From Kitagawia praeruptora (lineage: Eukaryota; Streptophyta; Magnoliopsida; Apiales; Apiaceae), in assembly GCA_037693485.1 (NCBI GenBank), contig CM075348.1, positions 127,979,609-128,043,608 on the forward strand: a stretch of 64,000 nt of DNA, written 5' to 3'. This document shows, one piece after another, positions 1 to 11,000 of the stretch. Position 1 is the first letter of the stretch. Each line of letters begins with the position of its first letter. Position numbers and translations under genes: made by a program. Under the pieces are notes generated by a model, which was not told the DNA's origin, searched no databases, and saw only the letters and a program-made list of their open reading frames with translations.

Positions 1-1778
1 GTCTTCTCCCACACCTTCCTTTTTATCTCTATTATTTAATTATAATTATTCACCACTGCATAACTCGAGTTAAGGGGGTTTAAATACCGTTACGAACCTT
101 TGTTTACGGTTTCGAACTACTTTTATTAAATCGGCCATATCTCCTAAACCGTATATCCGTTTCATACGAACTTTATATCAAAACGAAGCTTATAACATAA
201 TCTAGCTTTTCATGGCAAAATCCGAGACTGGACAGTAAGGTAAGGCTACTGCTAATCACGGTTTATTAAGTTTAACGACAATCGGGCATTACGACGGCTA
301 TGTTTACATGATTTCCAAATTTCAAACCATCCAATAATCATAGTTTCCACTCCAAACAACATATACATGTTATTCAACCATGAACTAAGACCAAGCAATG
401 TCTTTCCGTTCATCTAAACTAATTTAACAATTATCAAAGCCCAAACATAAACTTAATGTCTTAAACATGCATATAACTATAAAACTCCATGAAAACTCAT
501 GTTTCATTCAAGGGCTACAAGTGTTATACCTTCCTTGATGTATGAATGAACTTAGTAATCCTTGGTTAGTCCTTATCTAGCCTTAATATAGCTTGATCTA
601 GCCAAAGAAATCAAGAAAAGAAAAGTTAGTTCATAAGAACACTATTCATCAAGAACTTTGATCAAGGTTTTGATCTAGTTAAACACCTTGGTTGATGATG
701 ATCTCTTGGATTTACCTTTTACTTGATACTAGCTTTGATTTAAGCTTAAGATTGTGTGACTTGGATGGTTGGAAGTGGAGATCTCCTCCTAGAATGGAGC
801 TTGGCCGAGAGCTTCTCAAGGCTTGGTGGTGGTGGTTTTGTTTTTATGTTAATGATTTATGGCTAATACATGTAACCCTTGCATATATAATGGATGCATC
901 TATTTTAATGTGTTGTCACTCATCTATAGGTGCCACTTGTTGCTTCCTCATTGGGCCAAGTGTTGGCACTACAACAAACAACTCCATTTTTGCAAAAATG
1001 CAATTACACCACTCATCTTGTAGTTGACTTATAAGGATGTTACTTTGGTTTCTCCTTTTTCCACCAATTGCACTTGGTTGTCTCTTCGTTCCTTTGTCCG
1101 GGTATTACTCAATTTCCTTGCTTGTTCGGAGGAATAACTCATTCGTTTCTAGTTAGGGTTTTACCGAAAACCTTCTTAATAATTATAATACCATCCTCCA
1201 TCTTACTTAATACTTCTCAAATCTAAATTCCTTAAATCCCTTTTTATAAATCCTTAAGTCTTGCAGTGTCCAGGGAAATCTCGGAGAAAATGAAAGTGCT
1301 ATTTTTCTGAATCCGATATCGTTTACATACACTTATCTTGTTCCTGGATCATGAATACGAACTCGAAAATCCGTTCTGAACACTTCTATATAGCGTTGTC
1401 CAATAATATACCCATATCCACCAAAATCACTATTCACACTTCATTATTTCTTTTATTCCTTATATAATATAAAATGCCCTGGTCCTCTTTCGGGCGTTCC
1501 TTAACTCTTTTTCGGAACCACTAGACTAATAATAGATATTGATTTAGATGACACAAGAATAATCTTTCTTGGAATAATATACTTATGTCCTTAGGAGATA
1601 GATCATTCTTATCTATGCTGACAACCAAAAGTATACTGCATGACATATAAATATTTGAATTTAAATCCATCCCATTCATTTAATAAACATTCGTTACATC
1701 GCTGTCATAACCACTATTCACTCCTTATATTATTACATAAGAAAAGTTTTAATTCTACCAAAAATCTGGGTTCTTACA
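1..1778 (-). repeat. Element A 3' LTR (partial)
   Basis: This is a direct repeat of 10890-12678. It starts on the minus strand at 1778 with TGTAAGAACCC, next to the polypurine tract. The remaining 2.8 kb or so lies left of the window. A 111-residue open frame at 692-1027 recurs at 11581-11916 only because LTRs are duplicated; I see no evidence that it is coding. Confidence 0.93.
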
Positions 1779-1813
1779 GTCTCCCCTCCTTAAAAGGATT
1801 CCGTCCCGGAATC
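1779..1813 (-). promoter_or_regulatory. Element A polypurine tract with adjacent hairpin
   Basis: Read on the minus strand, a 7-bp inverted repeat (GATTCCG, 3-base loop, CGGAATC; 1797-1813) is followed by TTTTAAGGAGGGGAGAC and then the LTR start. The purine run is the plus-strand primer of reverse transcription. The same hairpin and tract recur in element E at 49545-49580. Confidence 0.85.
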
Positions 1814-4094
1814 AGCTTGAAAACAAATGGGGGTACTTTTCCATCATTGCACTTTCTAGCTCCCAGGTTGATTCTTCTAGGTTGTGGTTCTGCCATAAAA
1901 CTCTGACAAGCTTGATGACCTTGTTTCGGAGCACTTGATCATTTTTGTCTATGATTTCCACAGGTTGCTCTACATAGGTCAAGTCTGGTTGCATATCCAC
2001 GTGCTCATATTCCACTATGTGCTTGGCATCTGGGTTATACTTCCTCAGCATTGAGACAAGGAACACATTGTGCACTTGCTGCAGGTTCGGGGGCAATGCC
2101 AGTTCATAAGCTAGCTCCCCAATTCGCCTTAGGATCTCAAATGGGCCAATATATCTAGGACTCAACTTCCCTTTCTTTCCAAACCTCATTAAACCCTTCC
2201 AAGGAGACACTTTCAGGAACACTAGGTCCCCCACTTCATATTCTTTTCCTTTCCGAGCTAAGTCGGCATATTTCTTTTGTCGATCCTGTGCCGCTACCAG
2301 TCGACCTCTGATTAAATCTACTGCATCTTTTGTTCGTTGGACCATCTCAGGTCTGAGCATCTTTCGCTCTCCAACTTCATCCCAATATAGGGGAGATCGG
2401 CATTTTCTTCCATAAAGGGCCTCGTAAGGCGGCATTCCTATGCTTGAATGAAAGCTATTGTTGTAGGAGAACTCAATCAATGGCAAGTGATCATCCCAAT
2501 TTCCTTTAAAGTCTATAGCACAGACTCTCAACATATCTTCTAGTGTCTGGATGGTCCTTTCACTTTGCCCGTCTGTCTGGGGATGGTAAGCTGTACTCAT
2601 ATTTAGCCTGGTTCCCACATAGTCCTGAAAGCTCCTCCAAAACCTGGAGTTAAATCTGGGATCTCTGTCGGATACTATGGCGACTGGGACTCCATGTCGC
2701 GCCACTATCTCTTTGAGGTAGATGTCTACAAGCCTATCAACCGTGTACCTTTCGTTGATCGGTAGGAAGTGAGCTGACTTTGTTAGTCGGTCTATAATCA
2801 CCCATATGGCATCATGATTTGCTTTGGTCCTTGGCAAACCTACTACGAAGTCCATAGCTATATGTTCCCATTTCCATTCGGGAATCTCTAAGGGGTGCAG
2901 GAGTCCACTGGGCCTCTGGTGCTCTGCTTTCACTTTCTGGCAAGTCAAGCATTTGCTTACCCATTCTACCACGTCCTTTTTCATGTTGGGCCACCAGTAG
3001 TACTCTTTCAAATCTCTATACATCTTGGTGCTACCGGGGTGCACTGAGTATCCTGAGTTGTGTGCCTCATATAGAATTTCTTCCTTGAGTTCCTGATCAT
3101 TTGGGACCCATATCCTCCACATGTATCTCATAATTCCTCCTTTATCTTTTTCACACTTGATTTCTTCCCCAGTCATTAACTCCTTAGTCGAGTTCTTTTC
3201 TGCTTCCATCATTTGCTCTTGGCATAGCCTAATCTTTTCCAACAATGGAGGCTTGATTCGAATTTCCATCAACTTTTCTTGACCTTCTTCAGGTGTCTTA
3301 ATCTCAATTTCCAGTTTCTCAAAGTCTTTTATCAATTCTTTCTCCGTAGTTATCATTTTGAGCTTCTCTTTCCTACTAAGGGCGTCAGCCACCACATTGG
3401 CCTTGCCTGGGTGAAAACAAATCTCACAGTCATAATCCTTGATTAGCTCTAGCCATCTTCTCTGGCGCATGTTAAGCTCTTTCTCCGTAAAAATGTACTT
3501 GAGGCTCTTATGGTCAGTGTAAATCTCACACTTCTCTCCATACAAGTAGTGCCTCCAAATTTTTAAGGCAAAAACAATTGCTGCTAATTCCAGATCATGG
3601 GTGGGGTATCGGATCTCGTAATCCTTCAATTGTCTTGACGCATATGCTATTACCTTGCCGTGCTGCATAAGCACACATCCCAATCCTTTATGCGAAGCAT
3701 CACTGTAAATTACGAAATCTCCTTTTCCATCAGGCAACGCCAACACTAGGGCCGTTACCAACCTCTTCTTCAGCTCTTGAAAACTCTTCTCGCATTTTTT
3801 AGTCCATTCAAATTTCTCAATTTTACGGGTAAGTCGAGTTAACGGAGCTGCGATCTTTGCGAAATCTTGAACAAATCGTCTATAATACCCAGCCAGTCTG
3901 ATGAAACTCCTTACCTCTGTTGGAGTGGTTGGTCGTTCCCAATTTGAAACTGCCTCTATCTTGGAGGGGTCAACTAGCACTCCTTCTCTGTTGATTACGT
4001 GCCCTAAAAATTGTACCTCATTTTTCCAGAACTCACACTTTGAGAATTTGGCATATAATTGCTCCTTCCGGAGCGTCTCTAAGGTTATCCTCAA
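1812..4094 (-). pseudogene. pol: Element A pol: RT C-terminus, RNase H, integrase, chromodomain
   Basis: The 760-residue open frame begins just after an in-frame TAA at 4098-4100. It carries the RT thumb and connection (residues 1-120), RNase H (about 126-240, with YSDASHKGLG and YTDHKSLKY), the integrase HHCC zinc finger (about 345-395), and the integrase core with MDFVVGLP, VSDRD and the glutamate in SERTIQ. A chromodomain sits at about 700-760 and ends EESTWELESAMMEKYPHLF. All three integrase acidic residues are present. In chromoviruses the chromodomain is thought to steer insertion towards particular chromatin. The frame is continuous with the upstream RT part apart from that one stop, so this is the distal part of a broken pol rather than a separate gene. 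Confidence 0.9.
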
Positions 4095-4097
4095 ATA

Positions 4098-4841
4098 TTA
4101 AGCGTGTTCTTCCTCTGTTTTTGAGTAGATCAAAATATCATCAATAAAGACTATAACAAACTGGTCCAAATATTCCTTGAACACTCTATTCATTAAATCC
4201 ATGAAAGCTGCTGGGGCGTTGGTCAATCCGAATGACATCACCAAGAACTCATAATGTCCATACCTAGTACGGAATGCAGTCTTTGGAATATCTTCAGGTT
4301 TAATCTTCAGCTGGTGATATTCGGTTCTCAAGTCAATCTTGGAGAAATACACAGCTCCTCTTAGCTGGTCAAACAAATCATCAATTCTGGGCAACGGGTA
4401 CTTGTTCTTTATGGTTAGCTTGTTCAACTCTCGATAGTCGATGCATAACCTCATACTCCCGTCCTTTTTCTTAACGAATAAGACTGGTACGCCCCAAGGC
4501 GACACACTGGGTCTTATCATACCCTTATCCAACAATTCCTGTAATTGTTTTGCTAGCTCTTTCATTTCCACTGGTGCTAATCGGTACGGGGCCTTTGAGA
4601 CTGGCGCCGTCCCCGGGGCTAACTCGATAGCAAACTCAATCACTCTATCTGGTGGTAATCCGGGAAGATCTTGAGGAAACACGTCTTCAAATTCGTTAAC
4701 TACCGGAATATCTTGTATCTTGGGCGCCTCTTTCTGGGTGTCTATAACGTAAGCTAAATAAGCTTCATTCCCTTTTCGTAGCAGTCTCTTGGTTTGTACC
4801 ATAGTTAGAATGGTCTGGGTCTGTCGTAGCCCTTTAAACAC
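4098..4841 (-). pseudogene. pol: Element A pol: reverse transcriptase core
   Basis: This 247-residue frame carries the fingers and palm of a Ty3/gypsy reverse transcriptase: a CIDYRELNKLT motif, KYPLPRIDDLFDQL, and the catalytic box as VFIDDILIYS. The usual RSGYHQL segment reads RTEYHQL, two substitutions next to the active site. It lies in the same frame as the protease part upstream (in-frame TGA at 4854-4856) and the RNase H/integrase part downstream (in-frame TAA at 4098-4100). One pol frame has therefore acquired two stops. Both could come from C-to-T changes (CGA to TGA, CAA to TAA), as expected for methylated transposon DNA. Confidence 0.9.
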
Positions 4842-4853
4842 TATTTCCTTCTT

Positions 4854-5840
4854 TCATGGGGCTTTCAACTTAACCTTTTTCCCTTTACAATCTATTTGTG
4901 CATTATTACGAGACAACCAGTCCATACCCAAAATAACATCGAATTCCCCTAGCTTAAAAGGGATCAAATCAACACAGAAGGATCGTCCTCCTATTTCTAT
5001 TTTGCAATTGGGGTGAATCTGATTAACTGGAACGACTTCCTGATTAGCTATCTCTATTTGCAAAGACTCCCTTAGCGGTTGAGTTTCAAGTTTCAATTTA
5101 TGCACAAAATCTCTAGATATAAAAGACTTAGTTGCTCCAGAATCAAACAAAACATTTGCACTGACTGAATTGAGGGAAAATGTACCCGCTATCACATCCG
5201 CGTCCTTTACGGCATCTTGCACTGTCATGTTAAAAGTTTTAGCAGTTGGTGGCCTGTTGGAGGCAGCTCTGCTTGCCCCCGATGCTGCTGGCTTATTCAT
5301 TGGGCAATCCCTCCTCATGTGACCCTGACGACCACACTGGAAACAAGTAGTGCCCTTACTGGTAGCAGGAGTAACCGGGGTACACTGGTGGGCGTAGTGG
5401 CCTATTCGTCCGCACTTATAACAGGTTATCAGTTTCTGGTTACACTCTCCTGGGTGTTTCTTCCCACAAGTGGCACATACTGGCAGTGGGGGTCTGGAAA
5501 GGTTGGAACGGGACACCCCTGCCTGCTTGCTGCCCTGGCTCACAGTTGCACTCACAGATGGTTTAAACCCTACACTTTTCCCAGGTAGGGAAACTGCTCC
5601 TCGGTTGAACCTATTTGGGGGCCTTCCCCCTGCGGAACCTCCGCCCATGCTGGCATGCTTTCTCTTTAATCCCCCTTTTTCTCTTTCTCTTTGCATCTGA
5701 TCACTCCCTGCTTCCACAATGGTTGCCTTTTGTACCAAGGTGGCATAATCTGTAATCTCTAGAACCGCCACTCGATTCTGAATCCATTGTTTCAACAAAT
5801 TCCGGCACAAACCTTGATAACTCAGTAAACTTGGCTTCAT
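4854..5840 (-). pseudogene. gag-pro: Element A gag C-terminus (zinc knuckles) and aspartic protease
   Basis: This 328-residue frame has a zinc-binding series (CATCGKKHPGEC, CYKCGRIGHYAHQC, CFQCGRQGHMRRDC) at about residues 120-180. A retropepsin with LFDSGATKSFIS follows, then the ILGMDWL motif typical of gypsy proteases. The knuckles package element RNA and the protease matures the polyprotein. The frame differs from the N-terminal gag frame (5701-6519), and the two overlap at 5701-5840, which marks a frameshift in gag. It has no sensible ATG of its own at the gag junction. Confidence 0.87.
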
Positions 5841-6519
5841 AATCGGCCACCGACAAGTTATTCTGCTTTAGCTCTAGAAACTTAAGCTCCATCTGGGTTT
5901 TTATAAACTTTGGGAAATACTTCTCTAGAAACAATTGTTTAAACCTATCCCAGGTTACAATAGCATCGGTCTCCATATTCTTCTTAGCTTCCCACCAATA
6001 GTTGGCCTCTCCTTTTAGCAAGTAGGTAGCAAAGACAGTCTTTTGGGCTTCCTCAATACTCAGAATCTCGAAAGATTTCTCCATTTCCTTGACCCAGGCC
6101 CTGGCCTCTACGGGGTCAGCTGATCCGTGAAACTCTGGGGGTTTGAGGGACTTGAAGGCCCTAAAGGAATTGGCCACAGTGGTATTGTTTCCTTGGGGTG
6201 GTTGGGGATGTTGGTTCAAATTTTGCCTTAGCAGATCCATAAATTGTCCCATGGGGTTTCCGCCCTGGTTCTCCCCCTGATGCTCGACTTCGGTTTCCCC
6301 TTCTTCTACTTCCTCTTCAAAATCTGCAGTATAAAAAGTTTCATCCCCCATACCATACTGGGAATCTTCTTGTTCATTGTAATCCTGGTCCTGTTCTTCA
6401 TTATACTCAAGGTCTTCCTCAGGTTGATTGCGACTTTCTTGGTCAGTAGACTCATGAGGGTTAGCCCTAGTACCCATTCTTCTTGGAGGCATTTTACTGA
6501 AAATTTGGACAATATACAT
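5701..6519 (-). pseudogene. gag: Element A gag N-terminal part (capsid region)
   Basis: The likely start is the ATG at 6492 (MPPRRMG), a typical chromovirus gag opening; the frame is open from 6519. An acidic low-complexity stretch is followed by the retrotransposon gag capsid domain (PPEFHGSADPVEARAWVKEM, then LLKGEANYWWEAK and WDRFKQLFLEKYFP). After residue 240 or so the frame runs into an unrelated tail (SSGGSRDYRL...). The true continuation is in the frame of 4854-5840, so a frameshift lies near 5700-5840. Confidence 0.87.
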
Positions 6520-6914
6520 TAGGCTTATTCACCTATTTAAGAGGGTTTTCCTCACAATATTGATGCATAGATGGATTTAGGATCCCACAGTTCTATATAT
6601 CATGGCAGTTTTAGTCGAAAGCAGTACGGGCAGATATAATATAATAAACTAGTGGTCGCGTCATAAGAAAACTGAAATGACTGAAAAGGGAAATAAATAT
6701 ATACCAAGTACCAAACGGTACAATATCCGACATACAACAACAGTTTTAAAAGAAATACAACCGTCCGAATAATAACTAGTCAAAAGTGAGATAAGCTGTC
6801 TATTTGTCTAGTCTGCAACAGGGAACTACAAGCTGAAACTATCCCTACCAAAAGTTGGCACTACTATGTCGTACAATACTAGACAACTAGACCAATACAT
6901 CACTAACACTACAG

Positions 6915-7886
6915 TCAGCCACAATGGTGGGCCAAATCTCGAACCCTCCTCATAGCAAGGCGGAAAATCTCCTCTGCATCAGCCCTGGATACCATGCCAT
7001 GCCCATCACTGGGTAACTGTCGCACCCTCACACGGGCCCTCAGCTCTATGCCAGTCACCTGCCTATACATCTCTCTAGCTCTGGCACGCTTACCACCCAG
7101 GTGCCTCAACCGGGCCTCTCTCTCTGCGGCTAGCTCTCTGTGGGACTCTGCCAGCCTGGCCTCAGCCACGGCTATCTCAGTAGTAAGTCTGGTCACAACG
7201 TAGTGGTGAAAACATGCTGGGACGTCCCCTGTCGGACCATGGGGTGGAGGGGCTGGATCTGCTGGAAGGGCAGCCTCTGCCTGCTGTGGCTTTGGGGTCA
7301 ATGCCTCAAACTCATCTGACAATGGGCTCATAGGTAGTGGTGGCGGGGTAGGGGCTCTCTCATCAGAGAGGGGTGGCACATGAAGTCCGGAACTCCCTAC
7401 AACATCAACCACGGGCTCATCAACATCTCCCTCGGCACCCTCATCTACATCCTAGTCTAAAACAACAGCCATCACCTGCTCTGTGGTCATGTCAGTATCC
7501 TCCTCCATCACCCTAAAATCATCAACAAGCTGGGCCTCCTCAGGGTCCTCCACATCAACATCCTCAGCAACTACCTCAGTATCCTCCCCCAAAGTCCTCA
7601 TCTCAGATACATACCAGAAATCCTCCCCCTCATCAACTAACTCAACGTCCTGCCCTGCCTGGACCTCCTCCGGGTCCTCCTCCTCCTCCTCAGACTCAAT
7701 GACATCAGTATCAACATCAACCTGGACCTCAGGGTCCTCCTCCTCTGACTCAACAACATCAGTATCAGCATCAACCTGGACCTCAGGGTCCTCCTCCTCT
7801 GACTTAACAACATCAGTATCAGCATCAACCTGGACCTCCTCATCGTGCTGTCTCTCATACTCCTCCGGATCAGGGATGTCGCTCGC
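6915..7886 (-). pseudogene. Element A leader ORF upstream of gag (acidic repeats plus coiled coil)
   Basis: The 1.5 kb between the primer site and gag is not empty. One minus-strand frame runs from 7886 to 6915 with a single TAG at 7452-7454. Its first part is acidic and encoded by a 54-bp repeat (18-residue unit rich in D, E and V). The second part is proline-rich (SPLSDE-type motifs) and then a predicted coiled coil around AEARLAESHRELAAEREAR. No ATG precedes the acidic part. The frame opens immediately after a good splice acceptor (TTGTGTAG at 7887-7894 on the minus strand), so an upstream exon in the leader or LTR is likely. I recognise no domain. Extra ORFs upstream of gag are known in some plant gypsy lineages; function is unknown. 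Confidence 0.5.
7658..7840 (-). repeat. 54-bp minisatellite in the leader ORF
   Basis: Two near-identical 54-bp units start at 7721 and 7775. A diverged unit precedes them and a partial unit starts at 7829. The unit length is a multiple of three, so copy-number change keeps the acidic reading frame. Confidence 0.85.
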
Positions 7887-8025
7887 CTACACAATGACAA
7901 ATTATATTACTATCATGATACTTAAAAGTTCCCATGAGGGTTTTAAGTGAACTTGGAAAGAGTTCTTATTATATTAGTGAATTTATTATTGTATAACGTC
8001 GTATCATCTCTTGGGGTATATAACT

Positions 8026-8040
8026 CTCTCTCTGATACCA
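8026..8040 (-). promoter_or_regulatory. Element A primer-binding site
   Basis: The minus strand reads TGGTATCAGAGAGAG four bases inside the 5' LTR boundary. This complements the 3' end of plant initiator methionine tRNA, the usual primer for these elements. Confidence 0.88.
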
Positions 8041-8044
8041 TTTC

Positions 8045-11000
8045 TGTAACACCCCCAGATCCGGGGTCCGGGATCGGGTCGTTACGGTCTTATTTTCCAT
8101 GATTAATACTTTACTTGAGTCCATAATAAATAAATCACATGCTGTGACCCCACAATAATAACCACTCACACACACACAGTTATAGTCCCAGAGATGAAAT
8201 TGAAATAAGTCTCACATTACGGGTTTAAGAATAAAAGTTATTACAAGCCAAAAGGATAACATCGTAAGTTTAAAGTTCTTGCCATTGATTAACATTATTG
8301 ATACATATAATTAAACTGGAAGCAAAAGCTGACTATCTGTGCTACCTCAGCAATGGCAGCAACAATATCAGCGGGGAGTCCTGTGGGACGGGTAACCTGC
8401 TTGCGCCGAGTGCGCCATACGCGAGCCATGAGACCTAGCTGTTGTTGTGACATAATAATAAGCAAGGGTGAGCAATAGCCCACCAACAATAATATAACTG
8501 CATAGGTATATATATATATATATGACAGTTCAAAAATATATTTTGAAACCATATGCCATGCATTAACGAAAATTGTGCCAGATCAACATAAAGGATGAAG
8601 TTACAAGGTAACTCAAAAAATGTTTATATTTTGTGGGAATATCTGCTATGTCAAAGATAAGCCAGATCATCAATTTTCATGATAGGGGAACATGTAGGAA
8701 GAATGCTGCAATCCCAGTTCAAACATTTTTCAGCGCTACCCACAATGGTAGCGTTACAAAATATTCTTCGAATTTGGGTGATGAACTAATACGGGAGCTT
8801 GCCGCGCCAGGAGCCACAACATCTACGATGATCAGTCGCATGTCATGCTCCCCATCATTTGTTCTCTACATGTAGAAGGAAGTACCGACGGATCGCCCGC
8901 CCTCTGGAACCCCCCGGCCAACGGTTGGGCCATTGCTGGACCGGCGCCACTCGGCCACTTACGCATCTCCTAGTTCAATTAACCTCCATAACTTTGAAAT
9001 GTAAAGTTCGTCCCCCTTTCCCCAAGTATAGCACTTGTTGATAAGACTCCATAAGGTAGTCATATCTAGTTGGAAAGGAAAATTCACCAATATTTCCCAA
9101 GCCGAGGCTTGTTAATGGATACCAACTTGTTCCAACATTCTACCCCTCGAATGATGAGAGGGTACACAAGATTCCATGAATAATAGCAACCAAGTTGCGA
9201 GTGAAACGAATAATTTATGACCGGGCAGTCACGAGATAAATAACATTTCTCAAGTAAGGTTCCCTTATAATTTAAGAGACAGGATTGAACGAAGAATAGA
9301 GTTTGAGAACCTTCCTTGATAATATAATAATAGTAATAAGTCTTTGAAATATGTTATATAATATTCGAAGGTCGAAGATACAGAGTGAATGAAGTAACTC
9401 ATCTTTGGAACGAGTTAGAAGAGTTTAATGAATATTCCAAGAATATTTCTTAAGTCACAGATATTGGGAAAAGTGTTGCTCGGAATGATCTTTGAATAAC
9501 TATTCAGGATAATATTCATTGGACGAATAATGAATATTTCAATTAATAATAATAGTATTTTATTGATGAAATAATCGTCAAATGGATATTTGAAATAATA
9601 TTCATTGAATAAATAATGAATATTCAACTTAAGAATGATACTTAATGATGAAATAATTATCGATTGAATAATTGAGACCATATTCATTGAATAAATAATG
9701 AATATTCGACTTGATAATAATTATCGAAGAAATGAATATCGAATGAATATTTAAAATTATGTTCAATAATAGAATTGACTTTAAATGAATGACGAAGATA
9801 ATATTTATCGAATAACTAGAGTTCGAATCAATGCTCAAATAATATTTATAAAATCATAGAGATTGAATGAATATTCGAAATAATATTCATTAAATAAATA
9901 ATCTCGAATGAATATTCAAAATAATATTCATTAAATAAATAAACTCGAATGAATATTCAAAATAATATTTATCGAAGAAATAAAATGAATATTCTCTAAG
10001 TAAATAACTTAGCTGAGAGTTCGAAATAATATTCGAATATTAAATCGAGTTTAGATGAATATTACAGATAATGTTCATCGAATAAATAACTATCTGATGA
10101 ATAACCCGAATAATGTTAATCCAATATCTCAAAGGAATATCGCAATAATATTCGCCAGATAATACATAGAAAAATATTTACTTAAATATTTTCCTTTGAA
10201 AATAATATCTATATATCAAGAAATAACGACTCCCGGTCTATAATCAGAGAATGAGATTCGACTACCCTTCGCTTAAGGGTGTTGGAAATTTCCGGTTTAT
10301 AACTGATATAATAACTATCTAGCTCATAAGCCAACAATAATTCAGGGAACAAGTATATCAATATGACTTGAAAGTAGGCATGCATGCTATGGCATATGTA
10401 TAACAGAAAGCATATATATGTATTCACAACAACAGCCTATTAGAAGGATTTGAAACTTGCCTGGAAAGCGAGTGCGGGTAGGGGTAGTGGTAGCGTGTCC
10501 CGGGTCAGCCTGACGATCTATAAATAGCCAAGGCATTCGGAATTAATCACTTAACACTTTACAAGGTTAAATATAGACTTCACTTAAGTCGAAACACGTT
10601 TTCGAATTATCTCGTTATACACCTCTTAGTGTAACTCTTTTTATCACCGATGCGGTTCGACATACGTTCGCTATTATAACCCGACATTGCACCCACACTT
10701 AATACATACTTAAGCCACGTAAGTTTTAATATCGAACATTTACAAATCAAGATTGTACTACGAGTTTTATCGTCCGTTTTCTAAGTTATTAACCAAAGTC
10801 ATAATCAAGCATGCTTCTAGGGGTTCGTTCGCGTTTAACCTTGATTCGAACATTTTTATAAAATCGGAAAACAATCCTTTTTACATGAGGTCTTCTCCCA
10901 AACCTTCCTTTTTATCTCTATTATTTAATTATAATTATTCACCACTGCATAACTCGATTTAAGGGGGTTTAAATACCGTTACGAACCTTTGTTTACGGTT

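Noticed and set aside
692..1027. A 111-residue open frame conserved at 11581-11916
   Set aside because: Both copies lie at the same place in the two LTRs of element A; LTR duplication explains the conservation.
7483..7950. Ser/Thr-rich 155-residue plus-strand frame
   Set aside because: It is the complement of the acidic leader ORF of element A; the 54-bp repeat leaves both strands open. The minus-strand reading agrees with element orientation and with the splice acceptor.
9415..9838. Two Ile/Asn-rich minus-strand open frames
   Set aside because: They come from the AT-rich repeat field in the LTR of element A; composition alone explains them.
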